A stretch of 34,523 bases of DNA, taken from the IMG/VR virus record IMGVR_UViG_3300000553_000158, positions 1-34,523 of that record; one strand, written 5' to 3'. Made by a program: the position numbers and the translations under genes. The DNA comes from a virus. The notes beneath the pieces were generated by a model. It saw only the letters and a program-made list of their open reading frames with translations, ran no database searches and was not told the DNA's origin. Shown piece by piece: positions 33,223 through 34,523 of this stretch. Each line of letters begins with the position of its first letter. Positions within the stretch are counted from its first letter, which is position 1.

Positions 33223-34523
33223 TTACTTTATAATCTTAAACTGATATCCATTAAAATACTTAACAGAGCCAGATGTATCTACTCCTTTAAATATAACATC
33301 ATAATATCTTTCTGGATATAGACTAGTACAATCTAACATAAAATAATTACCTTCTGTATTACAATTCAAAGCAGTATAATTAGTATCAAAATCTATTATA
33401 TAATTTTTAGAAATACTATCTTGTATAGCATATAAACTACCAGAAGGTAAATAATATGTTTCTCTTAAATATGCAGAAGAAGTAGTATAAGTTAATTTAG
33501 GATATTGATCTCTTACATGTAACTTAAATTTATTTATAGTATCATTTTTATATATACTTTGTAAATTATTAATAGCAACTACTGTTCCTTGTAAATTAGT
33601 AGCAGGATATAACATATTAGAACCAGTAATATAATAACTTTGAGAAGCGAAATTAGTATAAATAGTTCCAGATTCAGGTACTGTTACATGATATGAGCTA
33701 GTAACTTGAGTTAAACTACTAGAAGCCATAATATCAAATTCACCATTATAACTACCAGAAATAGTTAAATTAGTAAATGAACCAACCATACTAGCAGAAA
33801 TTAATCCTCTTAATGATCCTGAAACATCTAATATAGATAATTTAGAACTTGAATAATATGTTAAAGGTTTTGCAGCAGATTCTACTACACCATTAAAAGA
33901 AGCACTAATAATAGAACCATAATAATTAATAGTATCTACATATCCAGTAAAACTACCATTATAATCTCCAGTTAATAACATACCACTTATAGAACCACTA
34001 TTTTCATTTCCTGGTAAATCAATTAATATAGGAACCAATCCAGTAGTAGAAGAACTAGAAGTATATTGAGAACTAGAATTTATAGTTACTACATCATATA
34101 AATTTGTATAATAATCAATATTAGTAAAAGAAGTACTTGGAATAATTGGAGTATTATATGAAGTAGAAGTATTAGATACTATTTCTGTATAATAATAATT
34201 AGAACTAGATATAAAACTAAAATCATTTGATAGTATTTCTAATTTTGGTTGATATAATGTATTACTATCAAATGAATAATATTTTATTGTTCCATAAGAT
34301 TTATCATCTCCTTCTAATGTATTATCAAATTTAACTAATATACCATTATTAGTTATACTTCCATTTATCCAAGCATTAACAATATTAGTAATATCAATTG
34401 AAGTATTATGATCATCATCATAATAAAAGGATTGAGTACAATAATATTGACTATTATTTATAATAGTACCACCAGGAGTTACCCAACAAGAATTCATAGA
34501 ACTACTAGTCCAAGAAATACCAT
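33223..34523 (-). CDS. DNRLRE-like virion protein (5' end outside window)
   Basis: The frame stays open to the window edge. In-frame codons before the Met at 34495-34497 read GISWTSSS, which joins MNSCWVTPGG naturally, so that Met is not the start. At least 432 residues lie in the window. The first ~100 resemble a DNRLRE/CBM-like domain: SIDITNIVNAWINGSITNNG, then YGTIKYYSFDSNTLYQPKLE. The middle is a Ser/Gly-rich repeat region (SGSISGMLLTGDYNGSFTGY, SGSYNGEF). The C-terminus (KFKLHVRDQYPKL, LPSGSLYAIQDS, PERYYDVIFKG) follows a pattern I recall from large tail proteins of Bacteroidota phages. Probably a tail or fibre protein. Confidence 0.75.
   Translation of the reverse strand, partial: GISWTSSSMNSCWVTPGGTIINNSQYYCTQSFYYDDDHNTSIDITNIVNAWINGSITNNGILVKFDNTLEGDDKSYGTIKYYSFDSNTLYQPKLEILSNDFSFISSSNYYYTEIVSNTSTSYNTPIIPSTSFTNIDYYTNLYDVVTINSSSQYTSSSSTTGLVPILIDLPGNENSGSISGMLLTGDYNGSFTGYVDTINYYGSIISASFNGVVESAAKPLTYYSSSKLSILDVSGSLRGLISASMVGSFTNLTISGSYNGEFDIMASSSLTQVTSSYHVTVPESGTIYTNFASQSYYITGSNMLYPATNLQGTVVAINNLQSIYKNDTINKFKLHVRDQYPKLTYTTSSAYLRETYYLPSGSLYAIQDSISKNYIIDFDTNYTALNCNTEGNYFMLDCTSLYPERYYDVIFKGVDTSGSVKYFNGYQFKIIK

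Noticed and set aside
34495-34497. ATG at 34497 as the true start of the last gene
   Set aside because: The frame is open upstream to the window edge and the upstream residues continue the domain pattern, so the gene is cut by the window.

Overview
This window looks like a piece of a very AT-rich genome of a large tailed phage that infects a member of the Bacteroidota. The phage signature is clear: a terminase large subunit (cut by the left edge), T4-type replication and recombination genes (SbcC/gp46, SbcD/gp47, DnaG-type primase, SF2 helicase, RuvC-like resolvase, HNH nuclease) and about 16 kb of tail, baseplate and fibre genes. The host assignment is inferred from a promoter that fits the Bacteroidota -33 TTTG / -7 TAnnTTTG pattern, from A-rich translation starts without Shine-Dalgarno sequences, and from a secreted carboxypeptidase-regulatory-like domain typical of Bacteroidota surface proteins.

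Layout, left to right. 1-1710 (minus): terminase plus two small proteins sharing an N-terminal LKxLIKEII motif. 1818-3261 (plus): a three-gene island of two small proteins and a radical SAM enzyme. 3258-7180 (minus): an operon led by a giant glycosyltransferase/methyltransferase fusion, followed by what looks like the separated second half of a family-9 glycosyltransferase and small genes. 7228-9006 (minus): a probable virion protein. 9054-14208 (minus): the SbcCD recombination nuclease, with SbcD broken in two by an inserted gene, then small genes and primase. 14254-15510 (minus): tiny genes and a membrane-anchored spanin-like protein. 15635-16439 (plus): three small early genes. 16442-19633 (minus): RuvC-like, HNH and helicase operon. 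19833-34523 (minus): structural genes, including a 2464-residue protein with two tandem ~680-residue modules inserted into a LamG-like domain, and a last gene cut by the right edge.

Regulation is unusually readable. Three near-identical copies of a ~36-bp element (two before the plus islands, one before the glycosyltransferase operon) look like host-sigma early promoters. Nine copies of a different motif, ATATTTAT followed by an A-rich tract, mostly lie 13-22 nt before minus-strand start codons (one is about 80 nt upstream) and look like a phage-specific late promoter. Three hairpin sites probably end minus-strand transcripts. No gene-free stretch longer than 300 bases, no tRNA and no CRISPR array was seen.

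The observations most worth following are the SbcD gene split by an inserted ORF with its tail fused to SbcC, the duplicated modules nested in the giant tail protein, the small-peptide/radical SAM cassette, the secreted CarboxypepD-reg-like protein, and the possible capsid-targeting N-terminal motif.
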